Below are positions 14,472 through 23,489 of a DNA stretch of 64,000 nucleotides, in pieces. The stretch's first letter is position 1; each line of letters opens with the position of its first letter. Origin of the DNA: Flavobacteriales bacterium. GTDB taxonomy: Bacteria; Bacteroidota; Bacteroidia; NS11-12g; UBA955. Under the pieces are notes generated by a model. It was not told where the DNA came from. It saw only the letters and a program-made list of their open reading frames with translations, and did no database searches. The DNA lies in contig CANFLS010000003.1 in NCBI GenBank assembly GCA_947447955.1, positions 115,922-179,921 of the forward strand. The letters run 5' to 3'. Position numbers and translations under genes: made by a program.

Positions 14472-16016
14472 CTATTCAGCACCATCCGTTTTGGCGCGCA
14501 TAATTGCTTTTTGGCCAATGGCTTTTCCCATTTGCATACCCACTTCGATGTCGCTGCGGTAGTGGATTGCTCCGTACAAACGACTTTTGCTGGCTTCATC
14601 TGCCATTGTCATGTAATCGTTTGATCTTAATGGAACCATATGCCCTAAAATGGTAGCAGCGGCACCACTGAAAGTGCTGTGTCCGCTGACATATGCTGGG
14701 AAGTTAGGAAGTCCTGTCAGCGTTTTGCAATTTGGATCCATTTGAGATGGACGGGGATTAAAATAAAAGTATTTGGCATCCCAACAGCAAATGGCTGCGT
14801 CAAACATACTCATGTTTAACAAGGCCAAGTTTCTGGCCCAACGGGCTTCGCTTATTTTGAGGGAAATAAAATCCCTACAAGCAATGGCATTCCAATGGCC
14901 AGGAGGTGTGTAAGTACCTGCTCCGTCCCCCCAAAAATGAACAATTTTTATGCGTTCTCTGGTTGGGTTTTGACTGTAGTATAAAACCTCTGCGAGTTCT
15001 TTCTTGAATTGCTCTGAATTGGTAGAAGGGGGTGGGGAAGGACGTCCGTTCACAACTTCAATGGTATCGACTAGAAATCCAATGGTTTTGCCAAAAAGGG
15101 GCAACATGGGAGGTCTTTTTGGACTTTCTTGACTTAGCCATGCTATTTCACCTTTCTTTTCGGTGTTGGTAACCAAATTGGCCCAATCGGTTGGTGTACC
15201 CACAGCTTTGCCAGCCCTGTCGGTTCTGGCACGACCAATAAATTTGGCTGCAACCGCTTTTCCTAAAGTTGCACCAGCTTCCACATCGCTGCGGGTGTTG
15301 GCACCTGCAAGAATGCGGTAGTTTTTGCATTCGGTGAGCTTTTGTTGAATATACTCTTGTTCTCCAGGAAACATCAATGTAAGAATAGCCGCCGAAGCGC
15401 CCGCTGCAACAGCTTCTTCACTAGGATAAGCGTAATCTTTTGTAACAGGAATGAGTTCTTTGATAGTAGGATCAACAACTGATGGACGGGGTCTTTTGTA
15501 TAAGCTTTTGTAATAATATGCCGAAACCATTGCATCGTATTGTGCAGCAGACAAATAAGCGTAAGCTCTTGCTGCGTATGGTGGATTTGAAAAGGGAAAA
15601 AATGGGTATGCCAAAGGATTGGCTGAACTTGGTATGGGGTAGGTTCCATCCGCATTTTGATATGGAGGGATGTTATACTTGGCAACCAGTTCTCTCATGA
15701 TTTCATTCCAACGGAGAACTACCCCTGCACTCCAATAATTTAAAGACTCTTCTTCAGATGAGGTGATGTTATTTTGCCAACTTTTGATTTCTAATAATTC
15801 CAATTTAAAATCGGCTGAAGTAGTTGCAATTGGCGCAGTGAGTGCTATTTCGTTTGCTTTTGTTAACAAAATGGGCTTCCAATTTCCTGCAGCAGTATCG
15901 GCGTTGATGGGATTCAAAGCCTGATAATTCATGTTGTTAGCAAGTTCTGTTTTTTCGCAAGAAAACAAGATGTAAATGATTGTAAATGTGGCGAAAATGG
16001 TTTTGACAAACTTCAT
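14472..16016 (-). CDS. PAP2/vanadium-haloperoxidase-like lipoprotein with duplicated domain
   Basis: 514 residues; the signal ends in a lipobox-like ILFSC (Cys about residue 20). The C-terminal half holds all PAP2/vanadium-haloperoxidase motifs: FNPRPSQMDP, YVSGHSTFSG (about residues 440-450) and SRLYGAIHYRSD (about 475-486). The N-terminal half repeats the pattern in degraded form: YKRPRPSVVDP, YAYPSEEAVAAG in place of SGHS, and RILAGANTRSDVEAG lacking the His. The protein is therefore an internal duplication with one active and one probably inactive domain. Family members are phosphatases or haloperoxidases in the envelope. It is followed upstream in the transcript by the outer-membrane protein gene 5 bases away. 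Confidence 0.85.
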   Translation of the reverse strand: MKFVKTIFATFTIIYILFSCEKTELANNMNYQALNPINADTAAGNWKPILLTKANEIALTAPIATTSADFKLELLEIKSWQNNITSSEEESLNYWSAGVVLRWNEIMRELVAKYNIPPYQNADGTYPIPSSANPLAYPFFPFSNPPYAARAYAYLSAAQYDAMVSAYYYKSLYKRPRPSVVDPTIKELIPVTKDYAYPSEEAVAAGASAAILTLMFPGEQEYIQQKLTECKNYRILAGANTRSDVEAGATLGKAVAAKFIGRARTDRAGKAVGTPTDWANLVTNTEKKGEIAWLSQESPKRPPMLPLFGKTIGFLVDTIEVVNGRPSPPPSTNSEQFKKELAEVLYYSQNPTRERIKIVHFWGDGAGTYTPPGHWNAIACRDFISLKISEARWARNLALLNMSMFDAAICCWDAKYFYFNPRPSQMDPNCKTLTGLPNFPAYVSGHSTFSGAAATILGHMVPLRSNDYMTMADEASKSRLYGAIHYRSDIEVGMQMGKAIGQKAIMRAKTDGAE

Positions 16017-16021
16017 GATGC

Positions 16022-16942
16022 TTAATTTGTTGTTTTTGTAAAATCAGTTTGAAACAAAATTCCAGCCATGAACATGGTTGATTTCCCCATATTGCGACCT
16101 GCAATTGTATACATTGTATTACCCGTGAAACTGAGTCCGTTTATTTTAGGAATTGGGATTTTGACATTGAAGCCAATTCTGGTAGCATCCATTTTGTTGC
16201 TCAAGAATGGCATTTCGTTTTTTCGCATATCGTAACCGCCAATTGTGTTGAAACCATCCAAAACTGCTTCGAGAACAAGATCTGCATCTTTTCTATATCC
16301 TAGTCTTACGTTATACCCCATAAGTGATGGCATTTCAACTTGGTTGCTATAAATCATTTTGGTGGTGTAGTAGGCATCTCTGTCGATGGTAACATTGCTT
16401 CTGTAAATCATATTTGTAGAAGCGGTTGCAAACCATTTTCCACGTTGAACATCGAGCATGATTTTGCCCATGGTATTATTGCTTTGCATGCCAATTGAAA
16501 GGGGCAAATAATCCGCAACATAATTGGTGAGTGGGGTTGAGTATCCTGCAAACGCAAGTAAGCTCACATAGTTTTTGCCAAATGCTTTGCCAAAGAATTC
16601 CCATTTTAAAAGCATGGATAAATCTTGCATCCCTTGATTGCCAATGAGAGTGCCTGCAGATGCTTTGTTTGATATGTACGGCGCCATGGCAATAAAATTA
16701 ATTTTATCGGTAATGCCATAATTAGCCATTACCCAAGCCGATTGGGAACTTACAGTTCCAAGATTTTCATTGATGCGTAAATTTTGTCCTTCCCAATAAT
16801 TTGTCCAAGAGCCATAGCCATAAACCAAACCACCGCAGAGGTTCTTTTTGCCCATCATGAGTCCATCAACATCTGTTTGCGCAGATGAATATTTAGCAAA
16901 GCAGCAAAAGAATAATATGATGATGAATCTGAGAGATTTCAA
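16022..16942 (-). CDS. outer-membrane beta-barrel protein (transporter/MetA-pathway-porin-like)
   Basis: 306 residues with a signal peptide ending at YSSAQ (about residue 22). The rest alternates polar and hydrophobic residues with many aromatic girdle residues and Asn-rich turns, ending in a strand (FMAGILFQTDF), typical of an outer-membrane barrel. It resembles proteins annotated as phenol meta-degradation transporters, but I cannot assign a substrate. It is the first gene of a transcript with the PAP2-like lipoprotein (5-base gap), so the barrel and the enzyme may act on the same compound at the outer membrane. Confidence 0.7.
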   Translation of the reverse strand: MKSLRFIIILFFCCFAKYSSAQTDVDGLMMGKKNLCGGLVYGYGSWTNYWEGQNLRINENLGTVSSQSAWVMANYGITDKINFIAMAPYISNKASAGTLIGNQGMQDLSMLLKWEFFGKAFGKNYVSLLAFAGYSTPLTNYVADYLPLSIGMQSNNTMGKIMLDVQRGKWFATASTNMIYRSNVTIDRDAYYTTKMIYSNQVEMPSLMGYNVRLGYRKDADLVLEAVLDGFNTIGGYDMRKNEMPFLSNKMDATRIGFNVKIPIPKINGLSFTGNTMYTIAGRNMGKSTMFMAGILFQTDFTKTTN

Positions 16943-17060
16943 TGTTATAGGTGTTATTTAATTCTCGAAAATAAGTAAAAAACCTGAAACGTTTTAAAAT
17001 ATGGCAACAAAAATGAATTGGCACAACAATTAGTGCCAATTCAAAAATAGATTAAAATGG

Positions 17061-20000
17061 TTAATCCAATAAGGTTACAATTCCATTGTATTTGAAAATG
17101 TAACCGTCAATGTCGTAAAAAGTGATGATATAACTATACACATCCGACATTGCAAGTTGTCCATCAACAGTTCCATCCCAGCGGTCTGCAACATCATTTG
17201 ATCTGAATATAATTTCACCCCAACGGTTGTAAATGAGCATTGAAAATCTGTGGACTTGTAATGGCGTTTCTAATCCAAATTTGTCGTTCATATTTTCAGA
17301 CTTTCTCGGAGTGAATGCATTGGGAACCCAATACAATGCTTTGTTTTTGATGTGGATGGGTTTGGTAATTGTATCAGGGCAACCATCGGCGTTACTTGCA
17401 ATTAATGTAACTTTATAATCACCTCCAAGCGGATATTGATGAACGGGATCAGATAGGTTTGAAATGTCATTATCGCCAAAATCCCAATCATAACTTGTTG
17501 CATTTTGTGATAGGTTTTTAAAGAGTACATCTTCCAACATTTCTTGTCGGTCTGGGGTATAGCTAAAATTGGCAACAACTTTTGGCAGAAGGGTAATGTT
17601 TTTGGTTGTGGTATCGTAGCAACCAAAGCTGTTTCGCGTAATTAAAGTTACAGGGTATGTGCCACTGTTTTTAAAGGTATATGTAATATTGTTGGTATTG
17701 CCTTTCGCAAGTCCCCCAATATTCCAAAAATGATTGGTTAAGATGCCATAGTCTGTATAAGAATTATCGAGGAAATCAACTGGTCTTGAAACGCAATTTT
17801 TATCCCATGTAAAATCAGAAACCGGTGGATTTTCAATGGTAATAGAATAGCTCAAAGAATCTAGGCAATTCGATGAATTTTTCACATATAAGGTGAACCC
17901 ATTGTTGCCAGGATTTGCAAATTTCTGAGTTGTTGCGGTTGCATTTACAATGTTTCCATTGTAGAATCGCCAAACTTCAGAGGTAATGCCACCAGAGCCA
18001 CCTTGGCTAATGCTTTTGAATTTGGTGATATTACCAAAGCAGGTATCTTGATACACAAATTTGATGGTTGGTAATTTGTCAACCCTAACGTCTTTGATAA
18101 TAGAATCGTCGCAGCCAAATTCTGAAACAACCACGAGTAGTGCAGGGTAAATTTTTGCGGTATTGTATGAATGAGAAGTGTTTTGAGTGTAAGCGGTTTT
18201 CCCATCGCCAAAGTGCCAATTATAGGCAGTGATTTTGCCCGATTTAATTGAACTTAAATTGGTGAAATCGAGGTTGTTTTTTTCGCAAACTGATCCAAAA
18301 CTAAAGTTGGCAACTGGCATTGGTTTGAGGTCTACAGTAGTTTTAAATGTATCGTTACAAAAATCTGATGAATATGCAACGAGCATGGCATTAAATAGTC
18401 CATCACTGAAATAACTGTGCTGTGTTTGGTAGCTTGTGTCCATTTGTCCATCGCCAAAAAACCAACGTTGTGTCATTTTGCCTTTGGCCAAAGTTGATTT
18501 ATTTGTAAAAATGAACATGTTATTTTTCAAACATTGCTGTTTGAGGTTGAGTGAAACATTTACAATAGGTGTAGCGTTAATGGTAACTTGTTTCACTATG
18601 GTATCTAAACATCCAAAATTAGATTGTGTAATATGTGTTACATTATAAATTCCGAAGTTAGCATAAGAATAAGATGGGTTTTTAAGATTTGAAATTCCAC
18701 CATCTCCAAAAAGCCAAGTGTATTGGCTAATTGAGCCAGAAGAGATGGATGAAAGGTCTGTAAATCCAAATTTATTTCCTTTAAAACATTGAATATTTTT
18801 ATCTACGGTTGCGTCAATATTTGCTTGAGGATATACGTTCACAACTTGCAAAGCGGTATCTCGGCAGCCACTATCAGAAGTGGTAAATAACTGCAAATTA
18901 TATTGGCCAGGTCCATTGTATTTGTATGTTAATGAATTGCCCGATGTTGAATAACCATCCCCCAAAGACCAAGTTTGGGTTTTAATGATTCCTTTAGAAA
19001 TTGAACTTGTACTTTTTAAAACGAAACTGTTGCCTTTGAAACATTGTTTGGCTTGATTGAGTGTAAAACTTGGCGCGGTTTGGGGATTTAAATTCACCAA
19101 CCCAAGAACAGTATCTTTACAATTTTTGTCGGTTTGCGTAATAAAAGTGATGTTGTATTTATTTGGCCAAGAATATGAATAATTGATAACAGATCCAGTT
19201 TTTAGGGGACCACCATCGCCTAGGTTCCAAGAATAAGAAATTGTGCCATACGGTATTGTGCTTTGTGAAGTAAAGGTGAAGGCATTTCCTTTTATGCATT
19301 GTGAAGCATTGTTAATTGCAAATGCTGCCGATGTTTGGGGATATACACTGAGTAATTTGCTGATGGTATCAATACAGCCATTGGCAGTAGTGGTTTGTAA
19401 TCTGAGTAAATAAATGCCTTCTTTAATAAAATTGTGACTTGGTGCTTTGATCGTATCATATTTTGCATCACCCCAGTCCCAAGACCATTTTATTGGATTG
19501 CCCGGCGCTATGGTAGTAGAATTGTTGGTAATGTTAAATAAATTGCCTTTCAAACATTGATTTAAATTGTTAACTGCAATATTCAAGGCTGTTTGTGGAA
19601 ATACTTTAACAAATTTAGAAAGGGTATCTGTACAACCTTGGCTAGAGTTTGCGGTGAATAATACTTTGTATGTATTGGGATTAGTATAAGATTTTGTAAC
19701 TGGTGACCCTACTCCAAATGTTGCGTCACCATAACTCCAAGCATAGGTAAGTGTTCCTGAACTGATTGTGGTGGTTGAAGTAAAGGTAAAGCTATTGTTT
19801 TTTAAACATTGGTTCGGTGTATTGATACTGAATGCGGTGTTAATTTTATTTAATACGGTTAAATATTTCGAAATAGTATCTTTACATCCATTGGCCGATG
19901 TAATGGTTAACATGGCCTTGTAAATTCCTTCCGCGGTATAGTTGTGTGAGGGACTTTTTGCGGTATCTGTTTTGGCGTCGCCCCAATCCCAAGACCATTT

Positions 20001-23000
20001 CAGCATATTTCCAGGAGAAACAATTGTAGATGAATTGGTGGTAATGAAATTATTGTTTTTGAAGCACTGTTTTACATTGTTTACTGTAAAGTTTCTAGTA
20101 GCTTGTGGGAATACACGTACAAATTGCGAAGCTGTGTCGATACAGTTTTTATTTGTAGTGACTGTTAAAATTACTTTGTATAATCCTGCAGCTGCATATG
20201 ATTTTGTAACAGGACTACCAGTTACAGCGGCACTCGCATCGCCATAGTTCCAAGAATATGTCATCGTACCAGAAGAAACGGTACTGGTTGAAGTAAATGT
20301 GTAACTGTTGCCAGTTAAACATTGGTTACGGGTATTTACGGTATAACTTACAGTGGCATTGGGATTCACAACGACATATTTGGAAATTGTATCTATGCAG
20401 TTAATGGTAGAGGTGGTGGTTAAAAGCACTTTGTAAGTGCCCGCTGCTGTGTAGGAATATGTCTTTGGATTTCCTGTTGTTGCTGCAGATGCATCGCCAT
20501 AACTCCAAGAGTAAGTAGCAATGGTTACCGCTGCATTTGAATTTGAACCGGTAAATGTAAAGCTGTTGTTTTTTAAACATTGGGCAGCATTATTGATTGC
20601 CAATCCCAATGTTGCACTTGGCGAAACCACAATGGTTTTAGAAATGGTATCGGTGCAATTGTTTGCAGTTGTAATGGTTAGGATTACTTTGTAGGTTCCT
20701 GCCGCGGTATAAACGTGGGTAGGGCTTTTTGCTGTGTCGGTTTTTGTATCACCCCAGGCCCAAGCCCATTTCATCATGTTACCTGGTGCAACAACGGTGC
20801 TTGTGTTGGTAAAAACGAAGCTATTTGTTTTTAGACATTGGCGTTGTGTATTGAATGCAATGTTGCTGGTTGCTTGGGGATATACCCTCACAAATTTCGA
20901 AAGCGTATCGATACAACCTTGATTTGTAGTGGCTGTTAATAAAACTTTATAAGGTCCTGCTGCGGTATAAGCTCTAGTAACCGGGCTTCCGGTACCTGTT
21001 CCGCCATCGCCGTAGTTCCAAGCATTTGTTAAAGTACCTGCGGTAACCGTGCTTGTTGAAGTGTAGGTGAAACTATTTCCTCGTAAACATTGCGCCGCGT
21101 TGTTAATTGTAAACGCAACATTTGCATTTGGATTTACCACAATGGTTTTAGAAATGGTATCGGTGCAATTGTTTGCAGTTGTAATGGTTAGGATTACTTT
21201 GTAGGTTCCTGCCGCGGTATAAACGTGGGTAGGACTTTTTGCTGTGTCGGTTTTGGTATCTCCCCAAGCCCAAGCCCATTTTATCATGTTACCTGGCGCA
21301 ACAACGGTGCTTGTGTTTGTAAAAACAAAGCTGTTTGATTTTAAACATTGGCGTTGTGTATTGAATGCAATGTTTCTGGTTGCTTGGGGATATACCCTCA
21401 CAAATTTGGAGAGGGTATCGATACAACCTTGATTTGTAGTGGCTGTCAATAAAACTTTATAAGTTCCCGCTGTAGCATAAGATCTTGTTACAGGGCTTAC
21501 TGTACCTGTTCCGCCATCGCCGTAGTTCCAAGCATTTGTTAAAGTACCTGCGGTAACCGTACTTGTTGAAGTGTAGGTGAAACTATTTCCTCGTAAACAT
21601 TGTGCAGCATTGTTGATGGTAAATGCAACCGTTGGACTTGATCCTACCACAATGGTTCTAGAAATGGTATCGGTGCAATTGTTTGCAGTTGTGATGGTTA
21701 AAATAACTTTGTACGTTCCTGCCGCAGTATAAACATGGGTAGGACTTTTTGCTGTATCGGTTTTTGTATCACCCCAGTCCCAAGCCCATTTCATCATGTT
21801 GCCAGGTGCCACTATGGTAGATGTATTGGTAAAAACAAAGCTGTTGGATTTAAGACATTGGCGTTGGGTATTGAATGCAATGTTTCTCGTTGATTGTGGA
21901 TAGACCCGCACAAATTTTGAGATTGTGTCAATGCAACCGGCATTGGTGGTGGCGGTTAATATTACTTTGTACGGTCCTGCTGCTGCATAAGATCTGGTAA
22001 CTGGGCTTCCGGTACCTGTTCCGCCATCGCCATAATTCCATGCGTTGGTTAATGTTCCGGTAGTTACCGTGCTTGTAGAAGTGTAGGTGAAACTATTTCC
22101 TCTTTGGCACTGCGCTGAATTGTTAATTGTAAACGCAACATTTGCATTTGGATTAACCACAATGGTTCTAGAAATTGTATCGGTGCAATTGTTTGCAGTT
22201 GTGATGGTTAGGATTACTTTGTATGTTCCTACCGCAGTATAAACGTGGGTAGGGCTTTTTGCTGTATCGGTTTTTGTATCACCCCAGTCCCAAGCCCATT
22301 TCATCATGTTGCCAGGTGCCACGATGGTAGATGTGTTGGTAAAAATAAAGCTATTATTTTTAAGGCATTGACGTTGGGTATTGAATGCAATTCTTCTGGT
22401 AGCTTGCGGATAAACCCGAACAAATTTTGAAAGGGTATCTATACAAAAAGCGTTTGTTGTAACGGTTAATAATACTTTATAAGTACCTGCTGCAACATAG
22501 GTTCTGGTAACAGGGCTACCAAACCCAGTTCCACCATCACCGTAGTTCCATGCGTTGGTGAGTGTTCCTGTAGTCACTGTACTTGTAGAAGTATATGTGA
22601 AACTATTTCCTCTTTGGCACTGAGCTGAATTGTTAATTGTAAACGCAACATTTGCATTTGGATTTACCACAACTGTTTTAGAAATGGTATCGGTACAATT
22701 GTTGGCAGTGGTGATTGATAAAATAACTTTGTATGTTCCGGATGTTGTATAAACATGTGTAGGGCTTTTCGCGGTATCGGTTTTGGTGTCTCCCCAATCC
22801 CATGACCACTTCATCATATTCCCGGGTGACGCAACTGTAGAGGTATTGGTAAAAACAAAGTTGTTTGTTTTTAAGCATTGTCGTTGGGTATTAAAGGCGA
22901 TATTTCTAGTAGCTTGCGGATAAACCCTCACATAAGTTGAGATGGTATCAGAACAACCCGCAGAGTTTGTTATTGTTTCAACTACCTTAAAAAGCCCTGC

Positions 23001-23234
23001 TGTAGCATATGTATGTGTAGGTGTTTTTGTTCCTGTTACTACAGCTGAACCATCACCAAAATTCCAACTATTCCCAACTGCCGTTCCATAATTGAATGTT
23101 TGGAAAGAGAATGAGTTATTGCGTAAACATTGAGCGCTAGAAGAGGTAGTGGTTAAGTTTGTTGTTATTCCAGTACAAGCAATTATTCTGGGAATAATGA
23201 TGATACTTAAGAGTATTAACAATATTTTTTTCAT
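17061..23234 (-). CDS. giant PKD-repeat surface protein with T9SS type B sorting domain
   Basis: 2057 residues. A signal peptide (about residues 1-20) precedes about 23 PKD-like domains of 85-90 residues, by my count of the recurring QC-x-x-x-N-x-F and W-x-x-GD motifs. Most domains carry a pair of Cys (QCLK... and ...GC/NC-x-D-T-I), probably one disulfide each. The C-terminal about 90 residues (WVPNAFTPRKSENMNDKFG ... YNRWGEIIF ... WDGTVDGQ ... VYSYIITFYD) are the gliding-motility-associated (type B) T9SS domain, so the protein is exported and surface-attached as a long stalk or adhesin. Central domains alternate two types and are nearly identical in 510-bp units, so assembly errors are possible. 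Monocistronic. Confidence 0.93.
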   Translation of the reverse strand: MKKILLILLSIIIIPRIIACTGITTNLTTTSSSAQCLRNNSFSFQTFNYGTAVGNSWNFGDGSAVVTGTKTPTHTYATAGLFKVVETITNSAGCSDTISTYVRVYPQATRNIAFNTQRQCLKTNNFVFTNTSTVASPGNMMKWSWDWGDTKTDTAKSPTHVYTTSGTYKVILSITTANNCTDTISKTVVVNPNANVAFTINNSAQCQRGNSFTYTSTSTVTTGTLTNAWNYGDGGTGFGSPVTRTYVAAGTYKVLLTVTTNAFCIDTLSKFVRVYPQATRRIAFNTQRQCLKNNSFIFTNTSTIVAPGNMMKWAWDWGDTKTDTAKSPTHVYTAVGTYKVILTITTANNCTDTISRTIVVNPNANVAFTINNSAQCQRGNSFTYTSTSTVTTGTLTNAWNYGDGGTGTGSPVTRSYAAAGPYKVILTATTNAGCIDTISKFVRVYPQSTRNIAFNTQRQCLKSNSFVFTNTSTIVAPGNMMKWAWDWGDTKTDTAKSPTHVYTAAGTYKVILTITTANNCTDTISRTIVVGSSPTVAFTINNAAQCLRGNSFTYTSTSTVTAGTLTNAWNYGDGGTGTVSPVTRSYATAGTYKVLLTATTNQGCIDTLSKFVRVYPQATRNIAFNTQRQCLKSNSFVFTNTSTVVAPGNMIKWAWAWGDTKTDTAKSPTHVYTAAGTYKVILTITTANNCTDTISKTIVVNPNANVAFTINNAAQCLRGNSFTYTSTSTVTAGTLTNAWNYGDGGTGTGSPVTRAYTAAGPYKVLLTATTNQGCIDTLSKFVRVYPQATSNIAFNTQRQCLKTNSFVFTNTSTVVAPGNMMKWAWAWGDTKTDTAKSPTHVYTAAGTYKVILTITTANNCTDTISKTIVVSPSATLGLAINNAAQCLKNNSFTFTGSNSNAAVTIATYSWSYGDASAATTGNPKTYSYTAAGTYKVLLTTTSTINCIDTISKYVVVNPNATVSYTVNTRNQCLTGNSYTFTSTSTVSSGTMTYSWNYGDASAAVTGSPVTKSYAAAGLYKVILTVTTNKNCIDTASQFVRVFPQATRNFTVNNVKQCFKNNNFITTNSSTIVSPGNMLKWSWDWGDAKTDTAKSPSHNYTAEGIYKAMLTITSANGCKDTISKYLTVLNKINTAFSINTPNQCLKNNSFTFTSTTTISSGTLTYAWSYGDATFGVGSPVTKSYTNPNTYKVLFTANSSQGCTDTLSKFVKVFPQTALNIAVNNLNQCLKGNLFNITNNSTTIAPGNPIKWSWDWGDAKYDTIKAPSHNFIKEGIYLLRLQTTTANGCIDTISKLLSVYPQTSAAFAINNASQCIKGNAFTFTSQSTIPYGTISYSWNLGDGGPLKTGSVINYSYSWPNKYNITFITQTDKNCKDTVLGLVNLNPQTAPSFTLNQAKQCFKGNSFVLKSTSSISKGIIKTQTWSLGDGYSTSGNSLTYKYNGPGQYNLQLFTTSDSGCRDTALQVVNVYPQANIDATVDKNIQCFKGNKFGFTDLSSISSGSISQYTWLFGDGGISNLKNPSYSYANFGIYNVTHITQSNFGCLDTIVKQVTINATPIVNVSLNLKQQCLKNNMFIFTNKSTLAKGKMTQRWFFGDGQMDTSYQTQHSYFSDGLFNAMLVAYSSDFCNDTFKTTVDLKPMPVANFSFGSVCEKNNLDFTNLSSIKSGKITAYNWHFGDGKTAYTQNTSHSYNTAKIYPALLVVVSEFGCDDSIIKDVRVDKLPTIKFVYQDTCFGNITKFKSISQGGSGGITSEVWRFYNGNIVNATATTQKFANPGNNGFTLYVKNSSNCLDSLSYSITIENPPVSDFTWDKNCVSRPVDFLDNSYTDYGILTNHFWNIGGLAKGNTNNITYTFKNSGTYPVTLITRNSFGCYDTTTKNITLLPKVVANFSYTPDRQEMLEDVLFKNLSQNATSYDWDFGDNDISNLSDPVHQYPLGGDYKVTLIASNADGCPDTITKPIHIKNKALYWVPNAFTPRKSENMNDKFGLETPLQVHRFSMLIYNRWGEIIFRSNDVADRWDGTVDGQLAMSDVYSYIITFYDIDGYIFKYNGIVTLLD
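20641..22920. repeat. 510-bp tandem coding repeats in the PKD gene
   Basis: Landmark GAAATGGTATCGGTGCAATT occurs at 20641, 21151 and 21661 (with one change at 22171 and one at 22681), always exactly 510 bp apart. One unit is 170 codons, i.e. a pair of PKD domains. Similarity between units is very high, indicating recent unequal crossing-over or selection for homogeneity. Confidence 0.92.
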
Positions 23235-23489
23235 TCGCTTTTTATAAAAAAAGCAATATATCTATTGTGAATAAATAAAATATGGTTTGTTAATATTTAA
23301 TCAACTCAAATGATGGTTTTTTTACATTTCTAAGACATTTTGAATTCAAAACAATGAAATGATGCATTTTGAATTCAATTATAATGATGATTTTTAGTTG
23401 TAATTTCAGGAGATGTACGATATATTCTTGATTACATACATAGCAATTTAAATTTGACGAAATATATCAATTGCAATGAATAATTTACT

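Noticed and set aside
19942..22430. Several antisense frames of 60-100 residues inside the PKD gene that look alike
   Set aside because: Their similarity follows from the 510-bp coding repeats on the other strand; none has a start context or domain.
20641..22920. Regularly spaced repeats as CRISPR
   Set aside because: Unit is 510 bp, continuous coding sequence with no short repeats or unique spacers.
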